A stretch of 33,885 nt of DNA from JANRIC01 sp033765345 (GCA_033765345.1 JANRIC010000006.1:1-33885); one strand, 5' to 3'. Shown: positions 16,161-25,538, numbered from the stretch's first letter. Numbers and translations are program-made. The notes: generated by a model not told the origin, from the sequence alone.

Positions 16161-16296
16161 TGTCGGGTGTCTGACCTCCAAATCGATTACCAAATAGTTA
16201 GTTTTCATCCTACAATGAGGTATTTACATCCTACAAAAGGGTATTTGCATCCTACAAAGGCGCATTTACATCCTACCTACACCCCAACACCCGACA
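16161..16296. repeat. Inverted repeat enclosing three 21-bp direct repeats
   Basis: TGTCGGGTGT (16161-16170) and ACACCCGACA (16287-16296) are perfect 10-bp inverted arms. Between them three 21-bp units start at 16206, 16227 and 16248, each beginning CATCCTACAA and ending in CATTT or TATTT plus one base, with a partial fourth at 16269. The structure fills the gap between the convergent mscS-like and lipoprotein genes and could act as a bidirectional stop, though the loop is long. Confidence 0.8.
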
Positions 16297-16297
16297 G

Positions 16298-17545
16298 CTA
16301 TTTCTTCACACCAAGCATCAGATTAGAAGTACCAGCCTGAAATTGATATCCGATACCAAAAGGTAAAGGTTTGACATTTTCCTTTTGGGCATAGATTTTA
16401 CGCAGTTCGGGTTGGTAGCGCACACTAAAAAGAGCAATCGGGGCATAATAACTTCCATAAAAGGTCAGATCCCACTTATTGCGGTCAATAAAATTAATGG
16501 GCATTCCTGAATCATCCTGTAAAAGGTATTTGGATTTATCCAGAATTAAATTTCGGATGATGCTGAAAGTCTCACGGTACATCAGATAGGAAGCTGATTT
16601 CAGGTAAGTAGTTTTGATATCCAAGCTCTCGATGTATTTTTTAAAGTCTGTTCTTTGAATCAGCCCGCCGCTTTTGAGTCCGCTTTCAGCCACGTATGGA
16701 TCATTCTGGAGATTAGCTGCAAAATAATAGAGGTATTTCCTGGAATTAGGTTCAGAATTTTTTTGAAAGGCGATTTTAGTGCCGTAGTAAGTGGAATCAG
16801 ATTTGAGTTCTTCGGCAGGAACCAATTTCCCATCCAAATTTACGGCTACCTTTTCATAGTACAATACTTTATGATCGGTACGTGCCAAAAAGAGCATCAG
16901 AATAGGCAAAGTACCGTCAATAGCGGCTACACGTCGTCCTGTAAAATCTTGTGCCATAGACAAGGTTCTGAAAAAGCTGTGAGTCAGGATGTGATAGAGT
17001 CCTTGCTGAAGACCGTTCATATAGGCTCCTAATGAATTTTTGGAAATAGCATCTATATCCGGCAGATTCCCGATAGGCTCCAGACCAATCATGACGATTT
17101 CATCTGCTTTGGGGAAAAAGGTATGCACGTGTAGAAAGTCAGGACCGCTGAAAGGATAAAATATAAGGCCTTTTTCCTCATTAGGAGCTTTGAGTTCCTG
17201 ATCACGCCACTCAGTCATGAGGGGTAATTTTTTTTCGTTGATGTTTTTCCACTGTACATCAGCCGTTTGGGCATATTGTTTCCAGGCATCGGTTTGGCAA
17301 AGTTCCTGATAGGTACTGCCTTCTTGGGGTGCCAATCCGGCTATCAAACGAGCCAGGTCGTCAAATTTGCGGTCTATTGGTTTGGGTTCTTCTTCTTTTA
17401 CCTTGGGTTGATTGGTAGTGGTATCGGGTATGGTACTTAGGCCTTCCTGGGCTTGTTCTTCGCCGGAGTTACCTCCGCAACCCGTTAAAAACCAGATGAC
17501 ACACATACAAAAATTCAGCAAAAAAAGACTTTTTAAGCGTTTCAT
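16298..17545 (-). CDS. Lipoprotein of unknown function
   Basis: A 415-aa predicted lipoprotein: the signal peptide ends with lipobox FLTGC (Cys23), followed by an acidic and Thr/Pro-rich linker to about residue 58. The mature domain (60-415) has repeated aromatic-rich strands and segments such as GLIFYPFSGPDFLHVHTFFP and FYGSYYAPIALFSVRYQPEL, and no catalytic motif I can identify. I do not recognise the family beyond similar uncharacterised proteins expected in Bacteroidota. It follows the permease gene by 45 bases on the same strand, so the two may be co-transcribed. It would sit in the outer or inner membrane facing the periplasm. Confidence 0.85.
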   Translation of the reverse strand: MKRLKSLFLLNFCMCVIWFLTGCGGNSGEEQAQEGLSTIPDTTTNQPKVKEEEPKPIDRKFDDLARLIAGLAPQEGSTYQELCQTDAWKQYAQTADVQWKNINEKKLPLMTEWRDQELKAPNEEKGLIFYPFSGPDFLHVHTFFPKADEIVMIGLEPIGNLPDIDAISKNSLGAYMNGLQQGLYHILTHSFFRTLSMAQDFTGRRVAAIDGTLPILMLFLARTDHKVLYYEKVAVNLDGKLVPAEELKSDSTYYGTKIAFQKNSEPNSRKYLYYFAANLQNDPYVAESGLKSGGLIQRTDFKKYIESLDIKTTYLKSASYLMYRETFSIIRNLILDKSKYLLQDDSGMPINFIDRNKWDLTFYGSYYAPIALFSVRYQPELRKIYAQKENVKPLPFGIGYQFQAGTSNLMLGVKK

Positions 17546-17590
17546 GATGATTAAATATTTAGGACTAGTATTTAGATGAATTCAAAGTAT

Positions 17591-18934
17591 TTAAGCAGAA
17601 TGGGATGATTTTTTATTTGTATCGCCGTTTATGGCTCGGTCTAGCAGGAAAATGAGCAAACCTAGCAGTACAGTGCCTAAGCCGTAAAGCGATTCTGTAC
17701 GACTTTCCTTGCCTTGAAGCAAGTAGAATAATGTCCAGCCAGTAAGGGCTAAAAAAATCAGTGGTGTCAAAGGATACCCCCAGGCTTTGTAGGGTCTCTC
17801 GGCGTGGGGGCGGGTAATTCTCAAAACAAACACGCCCAACACAGTCATGAAGGTAAACAAACTCAGTGTAAAACCCACATATTTGATGATAGAGTCAAAA
17901 GATGCACTCAAAATCAAAATAATTGAAATCACTGCCTGTAAAATGATAGCAGTAACAGGAAGTTCTTTTTTACTTTTAAAAGCTAATCTTTTTAATAAAG
18001 GAATATCCTCGCCCATAACTTGAGTCACTCTAGGGCCTGCAAAAATCATAGAACTAATGGAAGAAACCAGCAAAAGGGCAATCATCATGCCCATAAATCC
18101 GCCAAAAGTTGGTCCAAAAATATGATTGGCTGAAATATATCCGATTTCAAGCTGCCCTTTGAGGTCAGCCGTCGGGACGGTGTACAAAAAGACGAAATTT
18201 AAAACTACATAGGTCAGCATCACGATCAATGTTCCGAAAAATAAAGAACGAGGAACATTTTTCTTTGGGTTATCAATTTCGCCTGCCAGATAAGCCGAAG
18301 CATTCCAACCCGAATAGGCATAAGAAACAAAAATCAGGGAAACAGCAAAGGAAGAACCGAAGATCAGATTCTGGTCTCCAGGCTTAGGTAAAACACTAAT
18401 TGGCTGGGAATCTCCAATAAAAAATAAACCACAAAAAGAGAAAAAAACGATCAAGCCCAACTTGACACTGGTGGAGATATTTTGAAAAATGCTCCCAGCT
18501 TTAAGATCCGAGGCGTGGATAAAAGTAAGCAATAATACCACTATGACCCCCAAAACCGTGGCATTAAGTACAGGAAAAACACTTTGGGCATATTTTCCCA
18601 GGGCTACTGCGGCAGCAGCCACGGGTGCTGCAAACCCCACGGTCATCGATATCCAACCTGATAAGAATCCTACTGCGGGGTGATATATTTCTGATAAATA
18701 ATGATACTCCCCTCCTGAGCGAGGCATCATCCCTGCTAACTCTCCATAGCTTAGGGCACCACACAAGGCAATTACCCCTCCTACTACCCAAAGCATAATT
18801 AATGGGAAGACCGACTCGATACCTCCTCCGATTTGAAATCCTAGGCTGGTGAATACCCCTGCCCCAATCATATTGGCAATCACGATAGATGATGCCGTCT
18901 GAAAACTAATCTTGCCTGTTTGTTTATTTGCCAT
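17591..18934 (-). CDS. APC-superfamily amino acid permease
   Basis: A 447-aa inner-membrane transporter with about 12 hydrophobic helices. The first helix has the substrate/ion-binding break GAGVF (NMIGAGVFTSLG, about residues 20-31) typical of the APC fold, and SGGEYHYLSEIYHPAVGFLSG (about 73-93) is the LAT/YfnA-like signature. It probably moves amino acids by proton exchange or symport; the substrate is unknown. The C-terminus is cytoplasmic and short. It lies upstream of the lipoprotein gene and downstream of the second M23 gene, from which a strong terminator separates it. Confidence 0.92.
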   Translation of the reverse strand: MANKQTGKISFQTASSIVIANMIGAGVFTSLGFQIGGGIESVFPLIMLWVVGGVIALCGALSYGELAGMMPRSGGEYHYLSEIYHPAVGFLSGWISMTVGFAAPVAAAAVALGKYAQSVFPVLNATVLGVIVVLLLTFIHASDLKAGSIFQNISTSVKLGLIVFFSFCGLFFIGDSQPISVLPKPGDQNLIFGSSFAVSLIFVSYAYSGWNASAYLAGEIDNPKKNVPRSLFFGTLIVMLTYVVLNFVFLYTVPTADLKGQLEIGYISANHIFGPTFGGFMGMMIALLLVSSISSMIFAGPRVTQVMGEDIPLLKRLAFKSKKELPVTAIILQAVISIILILSASFDSIIKYVGFTLSLFTFMTVLGVFVLRITRPHAERPYKAWGYPLTPLIFLALTGWTLFYLLQGKESRTESLYGLGTVLLGLLIFLLDRAINGDTNKKSSHSA

Positions 18935-19009
18935 TTTTCGGTTAAGTCAAATTTCGAGGGCTAAACTAGGTAATTCCTTTGAAGAATTAAATAATTCGTT
19001 TTCTTTTCG

Positions 19010-19052
19010 AAAAAAAAGACTGACAGAAAGCTCTTTATTCTTTCTATCAGTC
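19010..19052 (-). terminator. Rho-independent terminator of the M23 gene
   Basis: A 13-bp stem with one mismatch (19018-19030 pairing with 19040-19052, 9-base loop) lies 20 bases past the stop at 19073. In the minus direction it is followed by eight Us (plus-strand A run 19010-19017). Confidence 0.85.
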
Positions 19053-19072
19053 CTTCGGATTCTTTACGCTTA

Positions 19073-20047
19073 TTAGGATAAAGATTGGTTCTCGATCGAG
19101 GCTAATTGCAGAATCTTTTCGTATTCTTCGGCTCCCAAATCCTGGAAGAAGAAGTATACCGGATTGACCTGCTCTCCTTTGTAAATCACCTCATAATGCA
19201 CGTGAGGTGCCGTAGAAAAGCCCGTACTTCCTACATAGCCAATTAACTGACCTCTTTTGACTTTTTCTCCTTTTTGTACAGCCATTTCTGACATGTGTCC
19301 ATACAGCGTTTTGTATCCGTAGCCGTGATCAATCACAATATGATTGCCATAGCCCGACTCATACAAAGACTTAGAGACTACCCCATCCGCAGTCGCATAA
19401 ATGGGTGTACCATAAGGAGCAGCAAAATCAATCCCAGGGTGAAACTGACCCACCTTATAAATAGGATGTATTCTCAGTCCAAAACCCGAGGTAAGCCTAG
19501 TCAGTTGTTTGTTGGAAATAGGTTGGATAGCGGGGGTGTGAGCGAGTAGTTTAGATTTTTCTTTGACCAATTGCACAATTTCATCATAGGATTTGCTTTG
19601 GATATACATTTTCCTTTTTACATCGTCAATTTTTTTTAAGCTGCCTATCACTAGATCGGCTTCTTTTAAACCTTTGCTGATCAGGTCTTGATACCTGTCT
19701 ACTCCACCAGCACCAGCCGAGCGAATGGAATTTGGAATAGGCTCTGCCTCAAAGATTACTCGATAAATGTTATCGTCACGATCTTGAAGATTTGCCATAA
19801 TCTCATCCAGCTCATTTACTTTTTTGCCCAAAATATCATAATAGACTTTTAATTCTTCATTTTCAGCACGAAGCTTACTTTTTTCGGCATCCTGAAAATA
19901 CTGTGCTGTAAAAAATGCAATCAAAATACCCATTATGAGCGAAAGGGTTAAAAACCCTAGAAGATTCAGGAAAATATCCAGTTTCTTGATCTTTACCCGC
20001 TTGTAGGTACAAGTCTCCGGGTCGTAATAGTACTTAACTCTTGCCAT
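19073..20047 (-). CDS. Membrane-anchored M23 family peptidase
   Basis: A 324-aa inner-membrane-anchored peptidoglycan hydrolase of LytM type. Order of parts: a short cytoplasmic tail with KRVKIKK, one membrane helix (about 25-48), a coiled-coil region (52-90, AEKSKLRAENEELK), a linker, and the M23 domain (about 185-300). Zinc residues are present: His203 and Asp207 in FHPGIDFA, and HVH at 282-284. Proteins of this build, encoded divergently next to alaS, are a recurring Bacteroidota arrangement. A promoter with -33 and -7 boxes lies upstream and a terminator downstream, so it is probably monocistronic. Confidence 0.92.
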   Translation of the reverse strand: MARVKYYYDPETCTYKRVKIKKLDIFLNLLGFLTLSLIMGILIAFFTAQYFQDAEKSKLRAENEELKVYYDILGKKVNELDEIMANLQDRDDNIYRVIFEAEPIPNSIRSAGAGGVDRYQDLISKGLKEADLVIGSLKKIDDVKRKMYIQSKSYDEIVQLVKEKSKLLAHTPAIQPISNKQLTRLTSGFGLRIHPIYKVGQFHPGIDFAAPYGTPIYATADGVVSKSLYESGYGNHIVIDHGYGYKTLYGHMSEMAVQKGEKVKRGQLIGYVGSTGFSTAPHVHYEVIYKGEQVNPVYFFFQDLGAEEYEKILQLASIENQSLS

Positions 20048-20109
20048 TCATTTTCAAATTCGTGAAACCATCGGTTTAATGAATTTTCTTCACTCCTCCA
20101 TAGCACCCG

Positions 20110-20138
20110 CAAATATAATACTTATTTTAAAAGCCAAA
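20110..20138 (-). promoter_or_regulatory. Bacteroidota-type promoter of the M23 gene
   Basis: On the minus strand TTTG (20138-20135), a 17-base spacer, then TATATTTG (20117-20110), matching the TTTG...TAnnTTTG consensus. The transcript start would be near 20104, giving a leader of about 57 bases. Confidence 0.55.
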
Positions 20139-20372
20139 AATTATTAATCAATTGATTGATAGCTTTTTAAATAAATGAAGTTTTGAACTCAAGAAACAGG
20201 GTGAAAAATTTGATTTTCTGAATGGTGTCTATGAAGGAAAAAACAATGCAAAACTTGCTTAAAATCAACCAATAAGACGATAATACACAAGAAAGTATCT
20301 TAATTTTTGATTTCTTTAACTGTGATAAGAACGGCATATCAAAAAAATTAGATATTTTTAAAGTCGGTCAAA

Positions 20373-20388
20373 TATTACATTTGTAATA
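20373..20388. promoter_or_regulatory. Perfect palindrome, possible operator
   Basis: TATTACA-TT-TGTAATA: 7-base arms with 2-base spacer, about 190 bases before alaS. It could bind a dimeric regulator; no regulator is implicated. Confidence 0.25.
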
Positions 20389-20503
20389 ATCCATGTCATT
20401 GAGCAAACTAAAAATACATGTATATTCTAGGTAGATTGACTATTCCATCTAATTCCTGATTGGATAAAATGCCGAGGGAGTCCGTAAATTAAAAGACATT
20501 CAT

Positions 20504-20511
20504 TAGTTTTG
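20504..20511 (+). promoter_or_regulatory. Candidate -7 box for alaS
   Basis: TAGTTTTG matches TAnnTTTG, about 67 bases before the start codon. No clear -33 box at the usual spacing. Confidence 0.35.
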
Positions 20512-20577
20512 CACCTTCAAGACTGATCTTGACCGCAATACAAAAACTGAAGGCTTAATTCCAAAACTATCGGAACT

Positions 20578-23220
20578 ATGAAAGCACAAGAAATTCGCCA
20601 AAAATTCCTGGATTTTTTTCAGGAAAAAGGACATCAGATTGTCCCCTCGGCACCTTTGGTAGTCAAAAATGACCCTACGCTGATGTTTACCAATGCCGGG
20701 ATGAATCAATTCAAAGATTATTTCCTGGGCAATAAAACCGCCCCCTCCCCTCGTATTGCTGATACCCAAAAATGCCTTCGGGTATCTGGTAAACACAACG
20801 ATCTCGAGGATGTAGGCATGGATACTTACCACCATACCATGTTTGAGATGCTGGGCAACTGGTCTTTTGGCGATTATTTTAAAAAAGAAGCCATCGAGTG
20901 GGCTTGGGAACTCCTTACCGAAGTATATCAGCTTCCCAAAGACCGATTATACGTGACTGTATTTGAGGGAAATGCCGAAGACGGATTAGAGCCTGACCAA
21001 GAAGCATACAATATCTGGAAAAATATCGTACCCGAAGAACGTATTATTTTTGCCTCCAAAAAAGATAATTTCTGGGAAATGGGCGACACCGGACCCTGTG
21101 GACCTTGTAGTGAAATACATATTGATATTCGCCCTGCCGAAGAACTAGCCAAACAAGCCGGTCGGGCACTCGTCAATCAGGACAATCCTCTGGTGATTGA
21201 AATCTGGAACCTGGTATTTATCCAATTTAATCGCAAAGCCGATAAAAGCCTGGAAACTTTACCCGCCAAACACGTGGATACAGGAATGGGTTTCGAACGC
21301 CTTGCTATGGCCGTTCAAGGCAAATATTCCAACTATGACACGGATGTATTTCAGCCTATGATACAGCTTATCGCCGAAAAGGCCACAAAAACTTATGGAA
21401 AAGACCGTCAAGTCGATATTGCTATTCGAGTCATTGCCGATCATATTCGCGCAATTTCTTTTGCCATCGCCGATGGGCAAGCCCCCTCCAACAACAAGGC
21501 AGGTTATGTCATTCGTCGGATTCTGCGTCGCGCTTTGCGCTATGGCTATACGTACCTGGGTTTTGAAGAGCCTTTTTTATATGGTTTGGTTTCTACTTTA
21601 GCTACTCAATTTGCAGATGTTTTCCCTGAATTAAAAGCACAGGAAGACTTTGTGGCGCAAATTATTCTCAATGAAGAGGAAATGTTCTTGCGTACCCTGG
21701 TAAATGGTCTCAAACGCCTCGAAGAAGTCACGCAGGATATGAAACCGGGAGAAAATATTGATGGAGAGGTGGTTTTTAGATTGTATGATACTTTTGGTTT
21801 TCCCAAAGATTTGACTGCCCTGATTGCCAAAGAAAGATCATTGGGGATTGACGAAGAGGGTTTTGAGGCAGCCTTGCAAATACAAAAAGGCAAAGGTAAA
21901 GATGACGCTAAAAAAGAAACCGGAGATTGGATTATTCTGCACGAAATTGATGATACAGAGTATTTGGCTTATGATACGCTCGATATTAACACAAGCATAG
22001 CTCGCTATCGCCCTGTCAAAATTAAAGACAAAACCGTCTACCAACTTGTATTGGATCGTACTCCCTTTTATGCAGAAAGTGGTGGGCAGGTCGGGGACAC
22101 GGGCTACCTCGTTTCACAAGACGGTACGCTGAAAATCCCGATTACAGATACCAAAAAAGAAAATGATCTGATCGTTCATTTTACGCCTAAAGATGATTTC
22201 ACCAAGCTTGAGCATCTCTCTGAGGTTGAATTTACTGCAATAGTAGATGCCAAAAAACGCCATTTAACGGAAAATAATCACTCGGCTACACACTTATTAC
22301 ACGCTGCACTACGCCAAATTCTAGGCCCACACGTGTCGCAGAAAGGTTCTCTAGTCAATGAAAAACTTTTGCGTTTTGACTTTTCGCATTCCAAAGCACT
22401 TAGCCCCGAAGAACTCACGCAGACTGAGCATATCGTCAATCAAAAAATCCGAGAAAATATCGCTCTGGATGAAAGACGTAACGTGCCTTTCAAAAAGGCT
22501 ACCGAAGAACTCAATGCTACTGGGCTTTTTGGAGAGAAATACGGAGAATTTGTACGTGTAATTACTTTTGATGAAAATTTTTCCCGTGAGCTTTGTGGAG
22601 GAACTCACGTACCATCCACCGGAAAAATTGGCTTGTTTAAAATCATCTCTGAATCTTCTAGCGCTGCCGGAATACGCCGCATCGAGGCTATTACCGCCGA
22701 AGAAGCTGAAAATTACATACAAAGCCAACTCCAGATTCTGGACGAACTCAAGGAAATGTTCAAACAACCTAAAGACCTCAAAAAAGCGGTTGAAAGTTTG
22801 ATACAAGAAAAAAACGCCCTGCAAAAAGAACTGGAAAAACTGGAAGGTCAACAGGTTCAGGAACTTAAAAAAGAACTTCTGACTAAAATTGAACAGGTCG
22901 GAGAGATTAATTTTATCAATCAAAAAGTAGCACTGCCTTCTGTGGAAGCCTTGCGTCAATTGGCTTTTGACCTCAAAAATGAACAGCAAAATCTTGTAGC
23001 CGTGCTGGCTGCCAACATCAAAGGCAAACCCCAAGTAGGTGTGATGATTTCGGATAATCTGATTGCCGAAAAAAATCTCCACGCTGGCAATATCATTAAA
23101 GAACTTGCTAAGGAAATCCAAGGCGGCGGAGGTGGTCAAGCTTTTTTTGCTACCGCCGGAGGGAAGGATCTAAACGGTCTGGATAAAGTCATCGAGAAAG
23201 CCAAAGGTCTCCTAAGTTAA
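20578..23220 (+). CDS. alaS: Alanine--tRNA ligase
   Basis: Cytoplasmic class II synthetase charging tRNA-Ala; 880 aa, the normal full length. The catalytic domain (about 1-250) includes PTLMFTNAGMNQFKDYFLG, the motif KCLRVSGKHNDLEDVG, HHTMFEMLGNWSFGDYF and GMGFERLAM. The editing domain shows zinc motifs NNHSATHLLHAAL (about 566-578) and ELCGGTHV (about 669-676), which remove mischarged Ser or Gly. A coiled coil (about 720-790) leads to the C-Ala domain with GGGGGQAFFATAGG near 850. All expected elements are intact. The first ATG gives MKAQEIRQKFLDFF, the standard AlaS start. It is divergent from the M23 peptidase gene. Confidence 0.99.
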   Translation: MKAQEIRQKFLDFFQEKGHQIVPSAPLVVKNDPTLMFTNAGMNQFKDYFLGNKTAPSPRIADTQKCLRVSGKHNDLEDVGMDTYHHTMFEMLGNWSFGDYFKKEAIEWAWELLTEVYQLPKDRLYVTVFEGNAEDGLEPDQEAYNIWKNIVPEERIIFASKKDNFWEMGDTGPCGPCSEIHIDIRPAEELAKQAGRALVNQDNPLVIEIWNLVFIQFNRKADKSLETLPAKHVDTGMGFERLAMAVQGKYSNYDTDVFQPMIQLIAEKATKTYGKDRQVDIAIRVIADHIRAISFAIADGQAPSNNKAGYVIRRILRRALRYGYTYLGFEEPFLYGLVSTLATQFADVFPELKAQEDFVAQIILNEEEMFLRTLVNGLKRLEEVTQDMKPGENIDGEVVFRLYDTFGFPKDLTALIAKERSLGIDEEGFEAALQIQKGKGKDDAKKETGDWIILHEIDDTEYLAYDTLDINTSIARYRPVKIKDKTVYQLVLDRTPFYAESGGQVGDTGYLVSQDGTLKIPITDTKKENDLIVHFTPKDDFTKLEHLSEVEFTAIVDAKKRHLTENNHSATHLLHAALRQILGPHVSQKGSLVNEKLLRFDFSHSKALSPEELTQTEHIVNQKIRENIALDERRNVPFKKATEELNATGLFGEKYGEFVRVITFDENFSRELCGGTHVPSTGKIGLFKIISESSSAAGIRRIEAITAEEAENYIQSQLQILDELKEMFKQPKDLKKAVESLIQEKNALQKELEKLEGQQVQELKKELLTKIEQVGEINFINQKVALPSVEALRQLAFDLKNEQQNLVAVLAANIKGKPQVGVMISDNLIAEKNLHAGNIIKELAKEIQGGGGGQAFFATAGGKDLNGLDKVIEKAKGLLS

Positions 23221-23241
23221 ATATATACCCCTTCAATCTCT

Positions 23242-23366
23242 ATGCAACACGCTGATATTACTCAAAAAATTATTGCCTGCGCCTACAAAGTACATCATTG
23301 CTGGGCGCAGGGTTTTTAGAGAAAGTTTATGCCAATGCCCTCAAAAGCGATCTGGATAATGCATAA
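23242..23366 (+). pseudogene. GxxExxY family protein, truncated and frameshifted
   Basis: An ATG at 23242 begins MQHADITQKIIACAYKVHH, the usual start of GxxExxY proteins (compare ...CAYKVH.LGPG..ES.Y). That frame hits a stop at 23317-23319. In the next frame the expected LGAGFLEKVYANALKSDL follows, including the name-giving G-F-L-E-K-V-Y motif, then a stop at 23364-23366. So there is one frameshift near 23298-23302, and only about the first third of the 120-130-residue protein is left. The role of GxxExxY proteins is not established. AATCCTG repeats follow directly. Confidence 0.85.
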
Positions 23367-23455
23367 AAATACTAAAAAAGATAAACCAGGACAAGGTAAA
23401 TTCGCAATCCTGACACGAAGTTTTCCTTATCGACAAGATTCCAAGGCAATTCAGC

Positions 23456-23501
23456 AAATCCTGTAAATCCTGAAATCCTGTCCTAAAAAAATAAATCCTG
23501 T
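23456..23501. repeat. Short AAATCCTG direct repeats
   Basis: AAATCCTGT, AAATCCTG and AAATCCTGT stand head to tail at 23456-23481, and another AAATCCTGT at 23493-23501 ends one base before the phosphatase start codon. A looser match lies near 23405-23412. The repeats border the broken GxxExxY gene. Confidence 0.75.
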
Positions 23502-23502
23502 C

Positions 23503-24264
23503 ATGACCCTATTTGATAAAATACCTAAACCAAACCAGGGAACCCGGTGGGTCATCCCGGATATTCACGGATGTGTCCAAACTTTTAAGGCTTTGGTACG
23601 AGAAAAAATTCAACTTCAAAAAACGGATCACCTTTATTTACTTGGCGATTACGTAGACCGTGGCCCGGACAGTGGCGGAGTCATTGACTTTATTCTGGAT
23701 TTACAAGACGAAGGATTTTTGGTATTTCCTCTTCGTGGCAATCACGACCACGATATTTTAGACCACTGGAATTATTTTTGGTATACCAAAACCCTCAAAA
23801 ACCTTGAACTCTTTCACGAAATCCTCAAGCAAAATAACAGTCTGAATTTATTGGATGAAAACGGCAAACTCCGCACTCGCTACGAATATTTCTTAAAGGG
23901 TTTACCTTATTACTTTGAATTACCTGATTTTTATTTAGTTCACGCAGGTTTTAATTTCAATATTGAGAAGCCCTTTGAAGATTATGAAAGTATGCTTTGG
24001 GATCGCAACCTTGTTCGTAAAAAAAGGAAAATTCAAAGCTTACAAGGAAGAAAAATCATAGTCGGGCATACCGTTGAAAGTTTGCCTCACATCCTTCAAA
24101 GGATTCAAGAACAAAACCAAATCATCACCTTAGACAACGGCTGTTTTTATGCCTACCAAAATAGAGATCAACCCGAAGTATACGAAGGAATCAGCGTAGG
24201 TAATTTGTGCGCCCTTAATCTGGATACCCTAGAATTAATAACACAAATTAATATAGATGATTAA
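23503..24264 (+). CDS. PPP-type metallophosphoesterase (serine/threonine phosphatase-like)
   Basis: A 253-aa cytoplasmic two-metal phosphatase. All PPP signatures are visible: PDIHG (Asp20, His22), GDYVDRG (Asp49, Asp52, Arg53), RGNHDHD (Asn80, His81), then VHAGF near 146-150 and VGHTVE near 187-192. It could remove phosphate from proteins or from diadenosine tetraphosphate (ApaH/PrpE-like); the length fits either. The start at 23503 is the first ATG in frame and sits directly after a repeat unit, so the repeat forms its leader. Confidence 0.92.
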   Translation: MTLFDKIPKPNQGTRWVIPDIHGCVQTFKALVREKIQLQKTDHLYLLGDYVDRGPDSGGVIDFILDLQDEGFLVFPLRGNHDHDILDHWNYFWYTKTLKNLELFHEILKQNNSLNLLDENGKLRTRYEYFLKGLPYYFELPDFYLVHAGFNFNIEKPFEDYESMLWDRNLVRKKRKIQSLQGRKIIVGHTVESLPHILQRIQEQNQIITLDNGCFYAYQNRDQPEVYEGISVGNLCALNLDTLELITQINIDD

Positions 24265-24363
24265 TTCAATTTCTTTTTTTACAAAAACAATATTTGGAAT
24301 AAAATTCGTGTATCTTTAACTGAATTTTATCAGGAGTAGTGTTTCATACCTTAATGTAAGCCC

Positions 24364-25497
24364 ATGCCTAAAAATCTACAAGACCTCGTCTCGCTGCGCC
24401 AAGCACTTCACCGAGAGCCTGAAATCTCTAATTTTGAAGAGCAAACTGCCCATAAAATTGCTGCTTTTCTGACCGCATTCCAACCTCAACAAATGATTGA
24501 ACATATTGGAGGACACGGACTGATGGCTATTTTTCAAGGTACTGAGATAGGCCCGACTATTTTGATTCGTTGTGAATTGGATGCTTTACCCATTCCCGAA
24601 GAATTGCCCCTGCGCTACCGTTCAAAATATCCACAAGTATCGCATAAATGCGGTCACGATGGGCACATGGCAATTGTAGCCGGACTTGCCCCAAGCTTAC
24701 AAAAGTTATCCAAAGGTCGTGTAATTCTGCTTTTTCAACCTGCCGAAGAAACCGGTGAAGGAGCAATCAGAATGCTCCAGGATGCCAAAATGCACGGAAT
24801 TTTTGTAGATTATGCTTTTGCTTTACACAATTTGCCTGGTTATCCTTTACACTCGATTCTTGTCAAAGAAGGTAGCTTTAATGCAGCCTCAAAAGGTATG
24901 ATCGTTACGCTCAAAGGTCTAACATCTCACGCCGCAGAACCCGAAAAAGGCATTAACCCTTCCATCGCCCTGGCTGAAATTATTCAGGAACTCCACCAAT
25001 TGTCCCTAGAAAAAGATAAATTCAATAATTTTACCCTAATCACTGTCATTCACGCACTCTTGGGTGAAATCTCCTTTGGCACAAGCCCCGGAAATGCAGA
25101 GCTGCGTTTTACCCTCCGCGCCTTCGAAAATGAAGACATGAGAATGCTCAGCAGCCTGACTGTAAGCCGCATCATGAATATCGTGGAAAAAAAGAAAATT
25201 GCCTGGCAAGTCAACTGGACGGATGAGTTTGCAGCCACAGTCAATGATCCACACTGCGTGCAAATCATCCGTGAAGTGGCTCTGAAAGAAAATTTCTCTC
25301 TCCAAGAACTCGACCAACCTTTTAAATGGTCGGAAGACTTCGGGCAATTTACCAAAAAATACAAAGGTGCTATCTTCGGACTGGGTGCCGGACTAGACCA
25401 CCCCGCCCTCCATAATCCCAATTATGATTTCCCAGATGAAATTATTGAAACAGGTATCCGAATGTTTGAAGGAATTATCCAAAAAATCTTATCTTAG
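24364..25497 (+). CDS. M20 family amidohydrolase (N-acyl-amino-acid/hippurate hydrolase-like)
   Basis: A 377-aa cytoplasmic M20D-type metallohydrolase cleaving an N-acyl or amide bond. Family motifs: LRQALHREPEIS (11-22), the metal site HKCGHDGHMA with Cys96 and His98, the catalytic Glu in QPAEETGEGA (128-133), HNLPGYPL (155-162), the dimerisation-domain GLTSHAAEPEKG (about 185-196), and the last ligand in LDHPALHNPNYDFPDE near the C-terminus. Length is normal. It is followed after 41 bases by the creatininase-like gene, forming an amide-hydrolase pair. No signal peptide. Confidence 0.93.
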   Translation: MPKNLQDLVSLRQALHREPEISNFEEQTAHKIAAFLTAFQPQQMIEHIGGHGLMAIFQGTEIGPTILIRCELDALPIPEELPLRYRSKYPQVSHKCGHDGHMAIVAGLAPSLQKLSKGRVILLFQPAEETGEGAIRMLQDAKMHGIFVDYAFALHNLPGYPLHSILVKEGSFNAASKGMIVTLKGLTSHAAEPEKGINPSIALAEIIQELHQLSLEKDKFNNFTLITVIHALLGEISFGTSPGNAELRFTLRAFENEDMRMLSSLTVSRIMNIVEKKKIAWQVNWTDEFAATVNDPHCVQIIREVALKENFSLQELDQPFKWSEDFGQFTKKYKGAIFGLGAGLDHPALHNPNYDFPDEIIETGIRMFEGIIQKILS

Positions 25498-25538
25498 CCA
25501 TCGATTATTGCGACTCCTATTCTCAATTTCCTACACGT

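Larger units (their letters stand above)
20048..20577. other. Divergent regulatory region between M23 and alaS genes
   Basis: About 530 AT-rich bases with no gene. Holds the M23 promoter, a candidate alaS promoter and the palindrome at 20373-20388. Nothing else recognised. Confidence 0.6.

Noticed and set aside
16206..16285. 21-bp direct repeats considered as a CRISPR array
   Set aside because: Units are contiguous with no spacers, only about 3.5 copies, and no cas genes are in the window.
20322..20340. Possible half copy of the REP palindrome (AAGAACGGCAT)
   Set aside because: Only 11 bases match one arm and there is no second arm; could be chance.
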